Of a stretch of 64,000 nucleotides of DNA, positions 23,965 through 32,622 are shown one piece after another. Each line of letters begins with the position of its first letter. Position 1 is the stretch's first letter. The notes beneath the pieces are model-generated. The model made no database searches and was not told where the DNA came from. It worked only from the letters and a program-made list of their open reading frames with translations. Location: the NCBI GenBank assembly GCA_038127535.1, contig JAYPHU010000001.1:124001-188000 (forward strand). Reading direction: 5' to 3'. A program made the position numbers and the translations under genes. Source of the stretch: JAYPHU01 sp038127535 (GTDB lineage Bacteria; Pseudomonadota; Alphaproteobacteria; Rhodospirillales; UBA2165).

Positions 23965-25653
23965 GTGGGCGCCACTAAAAATATTCTGTTCATTATGTGC
24001 GACCAGTTGCGCTGGGACTACCTGTCCTGCGCGGGCCATCCCAAGCTGGAAACTCCGCATATCGACGCCCTGGCGGCGAAAGGTACCCGCTTCACCCAGA
24101 CCTATTGTCAATCGCCGGTCTGCGGCGCGTCGCGCATGAGTTTCTATACGGGCCGCTACGTAAATTCCCACGGGGCGAGCTGGAACTTCGTGCCGCTGCG
24201 CATTGGAGAGCTGACCCTGGGGGATCATCTCCGGCCATTGGGTATTCGCACGGCGCTGGTGGGCAAATCCCATATGCGCGCCGACTATGCCGGCATGGCG
24301 CGGCTGGGCGTTGGCCTTCATACGGAGGAAGGCGTCTACGCCGCCGAATGCGGGTTCGAGCCCTATGAGCGGGATGACGGGGTGCACCCTTCCACCAGCC
24401 ATGACCCCAACCCGGCCTATAACCAGTATCTGATGGACCTTGGCTACGACGGCGACAATCCGTGGGAGGACTGGGCCAACTCGGCGGAAGGGCCCAACGG
24501 GGAAATCCTGTCTGGATGGTATCTCAAAAACTCTCAATATCCGGCGCGGGTAAAGGCAGAGCATTCGGAAACCGCTTACACCACTAACCGGGCCATGGAC
24601 TTCATTACCGAGGCCGGCGAGGACCCCTGGTGTCTGCATCTCTCCTACATCAAGCCCCACTGGCCCTATATGGCGCCGGCCCCCTACGCCACGATGTATG
24701 GCCCGGAAGACGCGCTGCCGGTGGTGCGCAGTGAGTCGGAAAAAGAAAACCCGCACCCGGTCTATGGCGCGTTTATCAGCCATCGCGTGTCCCAGGCGTT
24801 TTCCCGTGATGAGGTGCTCAATGCCGTCTTGCCCGCCTATATGGGCATGATCAAGCAGATTGATGACGAACTCGGCCGGCTGTTTGCCTATCTGGAAGAC
24901 CAGGGGCGGATGGATGACACCATGATCATCTTTACCTCGGATCACGGGGATTATCTGGGCGATCATTGGATGGGCGAAAAGGACCTGTTCCACGAGCCCA
25001 GCGTCAAGATTCCACTAATTATTTATGACCCGTCGTCAGATGGCGGACATGTCTGCGATGAACTGGTGGAGGCCATTGATGTGGCGCCGACCATTATGGA
25101 GGCCGTGGGCGGCTATCCCCAGCCCCACATATTTGACGGCCGCCGGCTCAATCCATTCCTTCAAGGCGAAAGGCCGGACGATTGGCGGACCTATGTGATC
25201 AGCGAATATGACTACGCGTTCATGGATGCGCTGAAGATCCTCGATCAGTCGCCGAGAGAAGCGTGGCTCCGCATGGTCTTCGACGGGCGCTACAAATATG
25301 TGCATGCCGACGGCTACCGGCCCATGTTGTTTGATCTGGACGAGGACCCAGGGGAGTTGACCGACCGGGGCGGCGATCCGTCATTGGAAGAGGTACGCCA
25401 ACGCCTCGACAAATGCCTGATGGAATGGGCCTTGAAACCTCGCCAGCGGACCACAGTGACCGACGGGATGCTGAAAAATGTCCAGGTGCAGCGTAATATT
25501 TCCGAGGCCGGAATTCTCATCGGCTTCTACGATGAGGCGGACCTAGAGGAGGCGCGGGAAGGCTGGGGGCCGATCTTCGCGAATTTCAACCCCGTCTGGC
25601 GCAAGATGCAGAACAAGCTGAGCCCGCTTGATAAGAAGGAGAGTTCGGAGTGA
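23965..25653 (+). CDS. Sulfatase-family hydrolase (choline-sulfatase / arylsulfatase-like)
   Basis: About 562 residues. GTG 23965 is chosen for its upstream CGGAGA (23953-23958); an earlier GTG at 23947 would add six residues. The metal site MCDQLRWD opens the protein, and SPVCGASRMSFYTGRY near residue 53 has C-x-A-S-R, the formylglycine signature of type I sulfatases. Further motifs are VGKSHM, SYIKPHWPY and FTSDHGDYLGDHWMGEKD. There is no signal peptide, so it is cytoplasmic, as for choline-sulfatase and some phosphonate monoester hydrolases. It should hydrolyse a sulfate (or phosphonate) ester. Stop overlaps the cupin start by four bases (GTGA). Confidence 0.88.
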   Translation: MGATKNILFIMCDQLRWDYLSCAGHPKLETPHIDALAAKGTRFTQTYCQSPVCGASRMSFYTGRYVNSHGASWNFVPLRIGELTLGDHLRPLGIRTALVGKSHMRADYAGMARLGVGLHTEEGVYAAECGFEPYERDDGVHPSTSHDPNPAYNQYLMDLGYDGDNPWEDWANSAEGPNGEILSGWYLKNSQYPARVKAEHSETAYTTNRAMDFITEAGEDPWCLHLSYIKPHWPYMAPAPYATMYGPEDALPVVRSESEKENPHPVYGAFISHRVSQAFSRDEVLNAVLPAYMGMIKQIDDELGRLFAYLEDQGRMDDTMIIFTSDHGDYLGDHWMGEKDLFHEPSVKIPLIIYDPSSDGGHVCDELVEAIDVAPTIMEAVGGYPQPHIFDGRRLNPFLQGERPDDWRTYVISEYDYAFMDALKILDQSPREAWLRMVFDGRYKYVHADGYRPMLFDLDEDPGELTDRGGDPSLEEVRQRLDKCLMEWALKPRQRTTVTDGMLKNVQVQRNISEAGILIGFYDEADLEEAREGWGPIFANFNPVWRKMQNKLSPLDKKESSE

Positions 25654-26141
25654 CCCTTTCAGCCAATGAGGTGGACCGGATGCTGGCCGGCACCAAGCCC
25701 GTTCAGGGCATGGTTTGGAATGTCATGGGCCAGATTTACATCCCGAAGAAACTGGATGATGAGCGGTTTTTCTGGGACGCCATCATGCCCATGGAAACCT
25801 ATATCCCGCCGCATTCTCATTCCACCCAGGACGAGTTTCTCTATTTGGTGGAAGGCGAGCTTGATTTGCTGATGAATGGCCAGGAACTCCACGCCAAGGC
25901 CGGCGACATATTGCCCTTTCCCAAATATTCGACCCACGCGTTGTTTAACAATAGCGGCGAAACGGTGAAGGGCGTGTTTTGGGCGGAACCGACCAATAAG
26001 CTGTTCGAGCTGTTCAAGAAAATCCACAACGTGGCCAATCCGCGCGACGTCGTGCGCATCTCCGACGCGCATGACATTCACTTTCAGCTGCCGGGTCAGG
26101 ACGCCCGTACCGGCCCCTTGCCGGACACTGCTGCGGCCTAA
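25650..26141 (+). CDS. Cupin-domain protein
   Basis: 163 residues starting at GTG 25650, overlapping the sulfatase stop. The cupin motif 1 PPHSHSTQDEFLYLVEGELD and motif 2 PKYSTHALFNN give the metal ligands (two His and a Glu, then His). A single-domain cupin of this size may be a dioxygenase, an isomerase or a sensor. Tight coupling to the sulfatase and monooxygenase suggests it works on the same substrate, possibly in ring cleavage or binding. It ends convergent with a short coding-like remnant on the minus strand. Confidence 0.85.
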   Translation: MTLSANEVDRMLAGTKPVQGMVWNVMGQIYIPKKLDDERFFWDAIMPMETYIPPHSHSTQDEFLYLVEGELDLLMNGQELHAKAGDILPFPKYSTHALFNNSGETVKGVFWAEPTNKLFELFKKIHNVANPRDVVRISDAHDIHFQLPGQDARTGPLPDTAAA

Positions 26142-26495
26142 ACCTGACGCATAAACGACGACAGCAGCTTTCCGACGATGCCTTTTTCCCGGACATTGGC
26201 GTCCAAGGATGTGCCTACATTTGGGCGCCAGGGAGTTCCTCAAGTTTCAAAATATTGCGGGCGATTGTTGCTGAGGTGAAATTACTTTTAATGATATGAA
26301 CGCTCCAGTTTGGGTATTCCCCAATGTATTAATGTAGAAACCTAAATTGCGCTCCAACCGGCAATCGACATAATCGCGCCAACAATAATAAGTCGACAGC
26401 AATTGTTACATGCTCTCACAAGTTCGATACGCCCATCCATTAGGTTGCGACATCGGCTTGATACAAAATTGATGACGCGACAAAGGGGCAGGTGA
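26142..26495. other. Intergenic stretch with a possible gene remnant
   Basis: About 350 bases of lower GC. On the minus strand, bases 26138-26239 encode a 33-codon tail (GTPWRPNVGTSLDANVREKG and on to LSSFMRQV) ending in a TAG that overlaps the cupin stop; a TGA closes it just upstream. It reads like the C-terminus of a lost gene. The rest (26250-26495) is AT-rich and leads into the broken sigma-factor gene; no promoter is called. Confidence 0.45.
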
Positions 26496-27389
26496 ATGAC
26501 CACAAATTCCGCAGCGCTACCTAAGACCTTCAGCGCAAACTTGTCCGAGTATTTCCGGGAGGCCAACAAGTATCCTCTTATTGAACAAGACCGGGAAACC
26601 GCCCTTGCCATCCGCTGGCAGGAAGATCAGGGCCGCACGGCCATTGCCGAGTTGATCAATTGCCATCTCGGCTACGTGGTTAAAATCGCCACCGATTTTA
26701 AAGGGTTCGGCATGCCGTTCGAGGAACTAATTGCCGCCGATAATCTGGGTCTGGTCAAAGCCGCGTCCCGTTTTGATCCCGAAAAAAGCGTCCGTCTATC
26801 AGCCTATGCAAAATTTTGAATTCGCGCCGCCATTATGGAGTAGGTCTCTCGCTCCAAGTCCATGGTCCGGCTGATCACCAAGACCTCCCACAAAAAGCTG
26901 GTGTTCAACCTCAGAAAGTTAAAGCGCCAGTTGAAAATCATTGACGATGGGGAACTGTCCTTGAAGCAGATTGCCGATATCGCCGACAAACTGGATGTGC
27001 CGGCGGAGGGCGTTGTCACCAACAACCGGCGGATGGCTGCCGACGATCTTTACCTAAACGAGCCAATGCGAGAGGGTGAAGACGGCGAGCATCTGGACAA
27101 TCTGGAGGACGACTCGCCCAATCCCGAAGACCGTTATCTGGCCGACGACGAACTGGCGTACCAGCGGAGCCTGCTGCAGTAAGGGTTGAATAAGCTGGAC
27201 GAACGCGAGCGCGAGATTTTTATCGCCCGCCGGATGTCGGAAAATCAGGAAACCCTGAATAGTTTGAGCGAGACGTTTGGTCTTTCGCCGGAGCGTATTC
27301 GTCAGATTGAAAATGCGGCATTCGCCAAAGTAAAAGGCTTTGTCCGTAACGAAGCCCTGGACGATAAACTCTCTCACCAGGCCGGCTAA
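26496..27389 (+). pseudogene. RpoH-like (sigma-32 family) sigma factor gene with three in-frame stops
   Basis: One frame of 298 codons from ATG 26496 aligns from end to end with RpoH: region 2 (LSEYFREANKYPLI, CHLGYVVKIATDFKG, RFDPEKSVRLSAYA), HKKLVFNLRKLK, and region 4 (LDEREREIFIARRMS, SPERIRQIENAAF). Three stops break it: TGA at 26817-26819 where RpoH has the second W of AMWWIRAAI, TAG at 26838-26840 where QEY has Tyr, and TAA at 27180-27182 where Glu is usual. There is no frameshift, and sequence between stops stays recognisable. It is most likely a decayed second rpoH copy. Its region 2.4/3 sequence around the stops has also drifted. Confidence 0.8.
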
Positions 27390-27413
27390 GCGGCCCCCAC
27401 CAGAAGCTGAGCT

Positions 27414-27887
27414 TTAATCGGGCCAGATGGTGCCGAGCGGGAACGGCACGTAAAACACATGCGTAAAGATCAGATAAGCGATGATGCACGTGGCGATAGG
27501 CGCCAGGATGGCGGACGTCATATTCTGCCGAGTTTTTTCCAGCGTCAGATAAACCGACAATACCAATAGCATCACCACGCTGGTAGGCCAGAAGCCGATG
27601 GTTCGCATGATGGACATATAGATCAGCACCACCACCAGAAAGACGAACACATCCTTGGCCGCCAGCTTACGATCTTCATCAAAATCGATGAGATCGGCAA
27701 AGCGCCCACTCATGGCGTTGAAAGCAAATTTCGCGAAGAAGGCGACGGCCGCGGCGAACACCACATAGGTCGCCAGCAGCGGGAAGGCCCAATCCTTGTT
27801 ATCGTCGCCGCCGTCCGAGGAAAAAATAAGGCCAATGACCAACAGGACCAGAGCGGTCAGAAAGTCGGTATTCCGGAGGATCGCCAT
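27414..27887 (-). CDS. tctB: Tripartite tricarboxylate transporter small membrane subunit TctB
   Basis: 157 residues with four transmembrane helices (about 10-25, 38-60, 85-120, 130-150) and the hydrophilic loop typical of TctB between helices 2 and 3. TctB, with TctA, forms the membrane part of a secondary TTT transporter that takes up citrate or related carboxylates bound by TctC. The start (27887) follows the TctA stop (27897) by 9 bases, so the order tctC-tctA-tctB is one unit on the minus strand. Confidence 0.9.
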   Translation of the reverse strand: MAILRNTDFLTALVLLVIGLIFSSDGGDDNKDWAFPLLATYVVFAAAVAFFAKFAFNAMSGRFADLIDFDEDRKLAAKDVFVFLVVVLIYMSIMRTIGFWPTSVVMLLVLSVYLTLEKTRQNMTSAILAPIATCIIAYLIFTHVFYVPFPLGTIWPD

Positions 27888-27896
27888 CTCGCCGTC

Positions 27897-29429
27897 CTAT
27901 TCCGATTCGCCGGCCGTGGCCGTCTGGCTGGTCGCCGCTTGTTCGCGGTCGGCGATCTTATCCTTATGGCGGGTCCAGATGACAAAGGCGATGGACAGCA
28001 CGCTTAACCCGATCAGGATCAGGTTCACGGTGCCGGTGAAAAAGACGTTCCAGACCGAGGTCGCGTCAGAAATATACATGGCCTGAACCAGGGACGGCTC
28101 AATGATCGGGCCCAGGATCAGACCCAGACCGATGGGACCGGGATGGAAGCCCAGCCGCCGGACTAGGAACACGAATATCCCGAGCCCCAGCATGAAGTAG
28201 ACATCGAAGATATTATTGCGGATGGCGTAGGCGCCGATCACCGCCAGCACCATGATCAACGGCGCCAGGAGCCGCAACGGAATGCGGATGATTTTAACTA
28301 AAAGGGGCGCGAACAGGCTGCCCAGAATGAAGGTCACCACGCCGGCAATCATCAGAGACCAGCCGAAGGAGAACACCAAGGTGCCATCGCTCTGGAATAG
28401 TTCCGGTCCGGGATTGAGGCCGCGCAGCATGAGAGCGCCGGCAATAACGGCCGCCGGTGAGGAGCCCGGCACGCCCAGCGTGACCAGCGGGATCATGGCG
28501 GCGGGCGCGGCGGCATTGTTGGCGATTTCCGACGCGGTCACACCCCTGAGATCGCCCTTGCCGAACTGGCTCTTATCTTTGCTCCAGCGCACCGCCTCGT
28601 TGTAAGACACTAGCGCGGCAATGGGGCTGCCGGCGCCGGGCAGGATGCCGATGAAGGAACCGATGACGCCCGACCGGATAATATGCACCGGATTCGAGAT
28701 CACCTTTTTGATGGTCTTCATGGTTTCACCGCCTTTGGGCTTGTACTCGGCGATGAATTCTTTTTTGCGCAGCTCGGCGACCATGGCCAGAACCTGCGGT
28801 ACGGCAAAGACGCCGATCAAGCCGGCGACCAGAGAGACGCCGCCCCGAAACTCCGGCACGCCAAAGGTAAAACGGGCGACTTCATTGCCGTGGCTGATGC
28901 CGACGCTGCTGATCAGCAGGCCGATCGCGCCGCCGGCCAGCCCCTTGATGATGGAATCGCCGGCCAGGCTGCCGATGATGGTCAGCGCAAATATGCCCAG
29001 CCAGAAAAACTCTGACGGACCGAACTTCAAGGCGACCGCAATCATCGGCCAGGCGAGCAACAGATAACATGTCGCGCCGAACAGTGTGCCGAAGGCGGAG
29101 GCGAAACACGCGCCGACAATGGCTTCCTGCCCCCGGCCCTGTTGGACCATGGGATGGCCGTCGAAGGCGGTGGCCATGGCGGCCGGAGTGCCCGGTGTAT
29201 TCACCAGACAGGCGGGAATGGCGTCGGAGAACATGGCGCAGACATAAAGCCCGCCCAACATGGCGATGCCGGCGCCCGGCGGCAGCGCAAAGGTAAAGGG
29301 AACCAGAAGGGCCGTGCCCATGGTGGCGGTGAGGCCGGGCAAGGTGCCGACCACCATGCCGATCATCACTCCAAGGGTCAGCCAGAACAGATACGACGGC
29401 GTCAACGCCAGCATCAAACCTTCGTACAC
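27897..29429 (-). CDS. tctA: Tripartite tricarboxylate transporter large permease TctA
   Basis: 510 residues with about eleven or twelve hydrophobic segments. Family signatures are GTLPGLTATMG near the N-terminus, PGTPAAMATAFDGHPM, GILPGAGSPIAALVSYNEA and TLGVPGSSPAAVIAGALMLRGL. It is the main sodium- or proton-coupled permease of the TTT system. It is separated from tctC upstream by a terminator-like hairpin at 29545-29587. Its substrate depends on TctC and could be an aromatic dicarboxylate such as those made by the neighbouring catabolic genes. Confidence 0.94.
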   Translation of the reverse strand: MYEGLMLALTPSYLFWLTLGVMIGMVVGTLPGLTATMGTALLVPFTFALPPGAGIAMLGGLYVCAMFSDAIPACLVNTPGTPAAMATAFDGHPMVQQGRGQEAIVGACFASAFGTLFGATCYLLLAWPMIAVALKFGPSEFFWLGIFALTIIGSLAGDSIIKGLAGGAIGLLISSVGISHGNEVARFTFGVPEFRGGVSLVAGLIGVFAVPQVLAMVAELRKKEFIAEYKPKGGETMKTIKKVISNPVHIIRSGVIGSFIGILPGAGSPIAALVSYNEAVRWSKDKSQFGKGDLRGVTASEIANNAAAPAAMIPLVTLGVPGSSPAAVIAGALMLRGLNPGPELFQSDGTLVFSFGWSLMIAGVVTFILGSLFAPLLVKIIRIPLRLLAPLIMVLAVIGAYAIRNNIFDVYFMLGLGIFVFLVRRLGFHPGPIGLGLILGPIIEPSLVQAMYISDATSVWNVFFTGTVNLILIGLSVLSIAFVIWTRHKDKIADREQAATSQTATAGESE

Positions 29430-29544
29430 GATGCCACTCCTAAAGCATGGCTGAACTAATTTTTAGTCTTGGGTCTCAAACGACCCGTTCCCCGGGTTTA
29501 TTCCGGCGCCTTACGAATTTACTAATAAATGTCTTAGGTAATAA

Positions 29545-29587
29545 AACAGGCTGCCCCGGCATCGAAATGGATGATGCTGGGACAGCC
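29545..29587 (-). terminator. Hairpin with T tract between tctC and tctA
   Basis: Arms GGCTGCCCCGGCATC (29549-29563) and GATGCTGGGACAGCC (29573-29587) pair with a few G-U or mismatched positions. Read on the minus strand, the hairpin is followed by TTTTATT (29548-29542). It lies right after the tctC stop, so it probably attenuates transcription into tctAB and leaves excess tctC mRNA, as is usual for binding-protein genes. Confidence 0.7.
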
Positions 29588-29604
29588 CGAATTCGGATCA
29601 GCCT

Positions 29605-30525
29605 TTACTTGGAGAACTTCTTCATAGCGGCTTCGACATAGGCCTTGGCCTCTGCCGGGGTCTGGCGCATTTGCGTCAGACCGATTTTGGTCACCATCTC
29701 GGTGATTTTCGGATCAGCCGTGGTCTTGTTCAACGCCGCGTTCAGTTTGGCAATGCGGTCGGCCGGCGTGCCCGGAGGCGCCATCACGCCCCAGGTGGTA
29801 GTGTAGGTCCACTTGGGCTCGTTCGGCACACCCGGCAGGGCGCTGGTTTGCTTCGGACCGGCGATCACAACCGTGTCCACCGTGGCTTTGTGCTTCACGG
29901 CGTGGTTGGAGGCGGTCATGCCCGCGTCAACGTGCTTACCTTGCAGCATCGGCATCATTTTACCGACGCCGCCGGAAACCGGGACGTAAGCGGTCTTGAT
30001 GCCGAGGATGTCGGCGAGCTCTTGGAAGTTGACTTTACCGGTGCTGCCCACGCCCGCGACGGTCAGTTTGCCGGGGTTGGCCTTGGCGGCCGCGACAAAT
30101 TTGGCCAGGGTGTTGAGCTTGCTGCCCTTCGGCACCATCAGCGCGCCGACGGAACGGACGGTCATGCCAATGTAGGAGAATTTGTCCGGCTTGAAGCCGA
30201 CGTCCTTACCCTTCGCGGCGATAACCACGTTCGGCACAACAACGTTGGAGATCGTGTAGCCGTCGGGCTTGGAACGCCACAGTTCGTTGAAGCCGACAGC
30301 GCCGCCCCCGCCCGTCTTGTAGACGATGCGAACCGCCACACCGAGATGCTTTTCCAGACCCGGTTGCAGACGACGCGCCTGCTGGTCGGAACCGCCGCCC
30401 GGGGAATAGGGCACGATGAAGGTGATGGGCTTGTCCGGATATTCGGCCAAGACCGGTCCGGAGGCTACCATCATGGCGGCGCCGGCAACGGCGCCCAAAA
30501 CGCCTGACTTATGATGCAATTTCAT
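29605..30525 (-). CDS. tctC: Tripartite tricarboxylate transporter solute-binding protein TctC
   Basis: 306 residues from ATG 30525, with GGGAGAAG upstream; an earlier frame start at 30555 is less likely. A Sec signal peptide (MKLHHKSG, hydrophobic core, cleavage after VLA near residue 27) exports it to the periplasm. The mature start EYPDKPITFIVPYSPGGG is the classic Bug/TctC motif whose loop holds the ligand carboxylate through water, and TAGVGSTGKVNF-type second loop follows near residue 140. It binds a carboxylate and hands it to TctAB. Confidence 0.93.
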   Translation of the reverse strand: MKLHHKSGVLGAVAGAAMMVASGPVLAEYPDKPITFIVPYSPGGGSDQQARRLQPGLEKHLGVAVRIVYKTGGGGAVGFNELWRSKPDGYTISNVVVPNVVIAAKGKDVGFKPDKFSYIGMTVRSVGALMVPKGSKLNTLAKFVAAAKANPGKLTVAGVGSTGKVNFQELADILGIKTAYVPVSGGVGKMMPMLQGKHVDAGMTASNHAVKHKATVDTVVIAGPKQTSALPGVPNEPKWTYTTTWGVMAPPGTPADRIAKLNAALNKTTADPKITEMVTKIGLTQMRQTPAEAKAYVEAAMKKFSK

Positions 30526-30600
30526 AGGTACTTCTCCCTGTGAGTGAATACACAAAATAATGAAAACCTTGCGGCTTTCACATCTTAAAAAGCCTTAGGC

Positions 30601-30613
30601 GTATACCATATAC
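30601..30613. promoter_or_regulatory. Palindrome upstream of tctC
   Basis: GTATA-CCA-TATAC (30601-30613) is a perfect 5-bp-arm palindrome about 80 bases before the tctC start, framed by AGGCG and CGCCT. The form resembles GntR-family operators (GTATAC-type). No regulator gene adjoins the tct genes, so the binding protein is unknown. Confidence 0.4.
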
Positions 30614-30666
30614 ATCGCCTCGGGCAAATAGTCTTGTATAAGACCTAGGATCCGATTCCGGCGAAA

Positions 30667-31062
30667 TTAAGACACGGAGGCCAATTTTTCCAACAGCTCA
30701 TCCAGATTGGGCACGTCCGTATAGTCTTCGCTCATCTTCCCCGTGCCAGCCGGGCTCTTGCAGGTGAAGAACTTGCAGGGGCCTTCCAGGATGCGGATGC
30801 CGTGGACCGTGTTGCGGGGGATATAGACCAGATCGCCGGGACCGATGGTAAAGACTTCTTCGCCCAGCAGATGCGCCAGCCGGCCCTCCAGCAGATAGAT
30901 CCATTGTTCATCGTTCGGGTGATAATGGGGCGGCGGCACTTCGCCTTCCTGGTAGGTCACAATGCCGACCTTGATAAACTCGCCCCCGAACTGCTTCATC
31001 ATCACATTCGGGTTCACCACGTCGGGCGTCGCTTCCATTTCATCGGCTCGATAGATCGGCAT
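30667..31062 (-). CDS. Cupin-domain protein
   Basis: 131 residues from ATG 31062 (MPIYRADEME), with GGGAG upstream; the frame runs further up to 31131 but without a better start. Cupin motif 1 PPPHYHPNDEQWIYLLEGRL supplies His, His and Glu ligands and motif 2 PRNTVHGIRI the second His. It resembles small metal-binding cupins of catabolic clusters. It is the gene upstream of tctC on the minus strand and is divergent from the propeller-like gene. Its reaction is unknown. Confidence 0.83.
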   Translation of the reverse strand: MPIYRADEMEATPDVVNPNVMMKQFGGEFIKVGIVTYQEGEVPPPHYHPNDEQWIYLLEGRLAHLLGEEVFTIGPGDLVYIPRNTVHGIRILEGPCKFFTCKSPAGTGKMSEDYTDVPNLDELLEKLASVS

Positions 31063-31226
31063 CGGGTCGTCTCCCTGCCCCTGTTGTTGGCGTGATGGAC
31101 CGCATATTAGCCATCGGCCGATCTTATTCACAAGCCCGATGTAACAGACCTTTGATCAGAGGTTGAAATCCCGGCATTTGGTCTGAATAGTAGGGCCCAG
31201 AAATAACCAACAGGGGATTGCGGCAT

Positions 31227-32459
31227 ATGTCCGACACGCTTATCAAGAACATGACATTACTTGACCACAACGGTCTCGACGGTTTCGGCGGGGTCGGGGA
31301 GGGCATGGCCCTTCAGGTCACGTCCAAAGGCCAGCGGGTGATGTGGATCGCCCACGAAGGCCCGCCCAAGAACTTCACCGGAGTCGATGTCACCGATCCG
31401 CGCAACACCAAGGTCATCTGCCAGACCGAGCTGCCGCACACAAATATGCGGTCGAATTCCCTTGAAGTTACCGGCGATATCCTGGCCGTGGCCTATCAGG
31501 TTTATGAGCTGGGGGTGGAGCCGGCGGGGATCGAGCTGTTTGATATTTCCGATCCGGAGAGCCCCAAATCCATCGGCTTCCATTCAACTGCGGGGCCCAA
31601 TTCTCGGGGCGTGCACTGTCTGTGGTTTGTCGACGGGGAATATATTCACTGCGCCTCGGGCGCGCCGGACTTTGTGCCGCGTCATCCCCGCGATGATCAG
31701 TTCTACCAGATCATCGATGTCCGCAATCCGTCCAAGATGGAGGAAGTGGGCCGCTGGTGGTATCCGGGCACCCGCGACGGCGACAATGCCGAGCCGCCGG
31801 AGCGGATCAACCCGGAGCCGACGACCGACCTCCGGGGCGGAGACGCCTTCCGGCTGCATAACGCCAACGTTTATCCCAGCCATCCGGACCGGGCCTATCT
31901 CGGCTTTATCGACGGCGGCGGCTTCATTCTGGATATCTCCGACAAGGCCCATCCGGAAGTGATCACTAATTGGAGCCCCCACAATCCCTATCCGGGCTTC
32001 ACCCACACCATGCTGCCCCTGTTCGACCGGGGCCTGATCATCGCCACCGACGAATGCATCAAGGACGATGCGGAAGACTGGCCCAAGCTCACCTGGGTGC
32101 TGGACGCCCGCAATGAAAAGAACCTGGTGCCGATCTCGACCCTGCCGCTGCCGCCGGTGGAGGAATACGGCCACAAGGGCGGGCGCTTCGGCTCGCACAA
32201 TGTGCACGAAAACCGGCCTGGTCCGAGCTTCTATTCGGAGGAGATTATCATCGGCGCGTTCTTTAACGCCGGCATCCGGGTCTATGACATCAAGAACCCG
32301 TATCAGCCCGAATGCATCGCCTCCTTCGTGCCGCCGGGACCGGAAAACTCCCGCGTGCCGACCATCCAGATGAACGAGGTCTATGTGGACGAAAATGCCA
32401 TCGTCTATTGCGGCGACCGCTGGGCCGGCGGCCTTTACGTCCTGGAGATGGATATTTAG
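31227..32459 (+). CDS. LVIVD-repeat-like beta-propeller protein
   Basis: 410 residues from ATG 31227 (an in-frame TTG at 31218 would add three). Repeated blades carry the signature x-D-(I/V)-S/T-D-P (GVDVTDPRNTK, LFDISDPESPK, IIDVRNPSKM, ILDISDKAHPE, VYDIKNPYQPE), as in LVIVD propellers. Several conserved histidines (HTNMRS, RGVHCLW, FTHTMLP, FGSHNVHENRP) could hold a metal, recalling the selenium-binding-protein/carotenoid-oxygenase type of propeller. There is no signal peptide. Homologues of this kind occur in aromatic degradation loci; the function is not established. It ends at a strong terminator. Confidence 0.7.
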   Translation: MSDTLIKNMTLLDHNGLDGFGGVGEGMALQVTSKGQRVMWIAHEGPPKNFTGVDVTDPRNTKVICQTELPHTNMRSNSLEVTGDILAVAYQVYELGVEPAGIELFDISDPESPKSIGFHSTAGPNSRGVHCLWFVDGEYIHCASGAPDFVPRHPRDDQFYQIIDVRNPSKMEEVGRWWYPGTRDGDNAEPPERINPEPTTDLRGGDAFRLHNANVYPSHPDRAYLGFIDGGGFILDISDKAHPEVITNWSPHNPYPGFTHTMLPLFDRGLIIATDECIKDDAEDWPKLTWVLDARNEKNLVPISTLPLPPVEEYGHKGGRFGSHNVHENRPGPSFYSEEIIIGAFFNAGIRVYDIKNPYQPECIASFVPPGPENSRVPTIQMNEVYVDENAIVYCGDRWAGGLYVLEMDI

Positions 32460-32486
32460 AAAAACGTTTCTGACGCGAAGAAGAAA

Positions 32487-32520
32487 GGGGCGGCACCTGA
32501 CAACAGCGCCGCCCTTTTTT
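32487..32520 (+). terminator. Intrinsic terminator after the propeller gene
   Basis: GGGCGGC (32488-32494) pairs with GCCGCCC (32508-32514) around a 13-base loop and is followed by TTTTTT (32515-32520). It lies 30 bases after the stop at 32459. Confidence 0.9.
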
Positions 32521-32622
32521 GTTGGGGGGTAATGAATGCTATATCCAAGTCCGATCCCCGTAACCGAAAGAGGATTCAAAATATTTTAATCAGCTGGCCA
32601 AAATTTCATTGATTTCAATCAA

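Noticed and set aside
26342..26611. 89-codon minus-strand frame before the sigma-factor remnant
   Set aside because: No ribosome binding site, overlaps the recognisable RpoH N-terminus and has no family resemblance.
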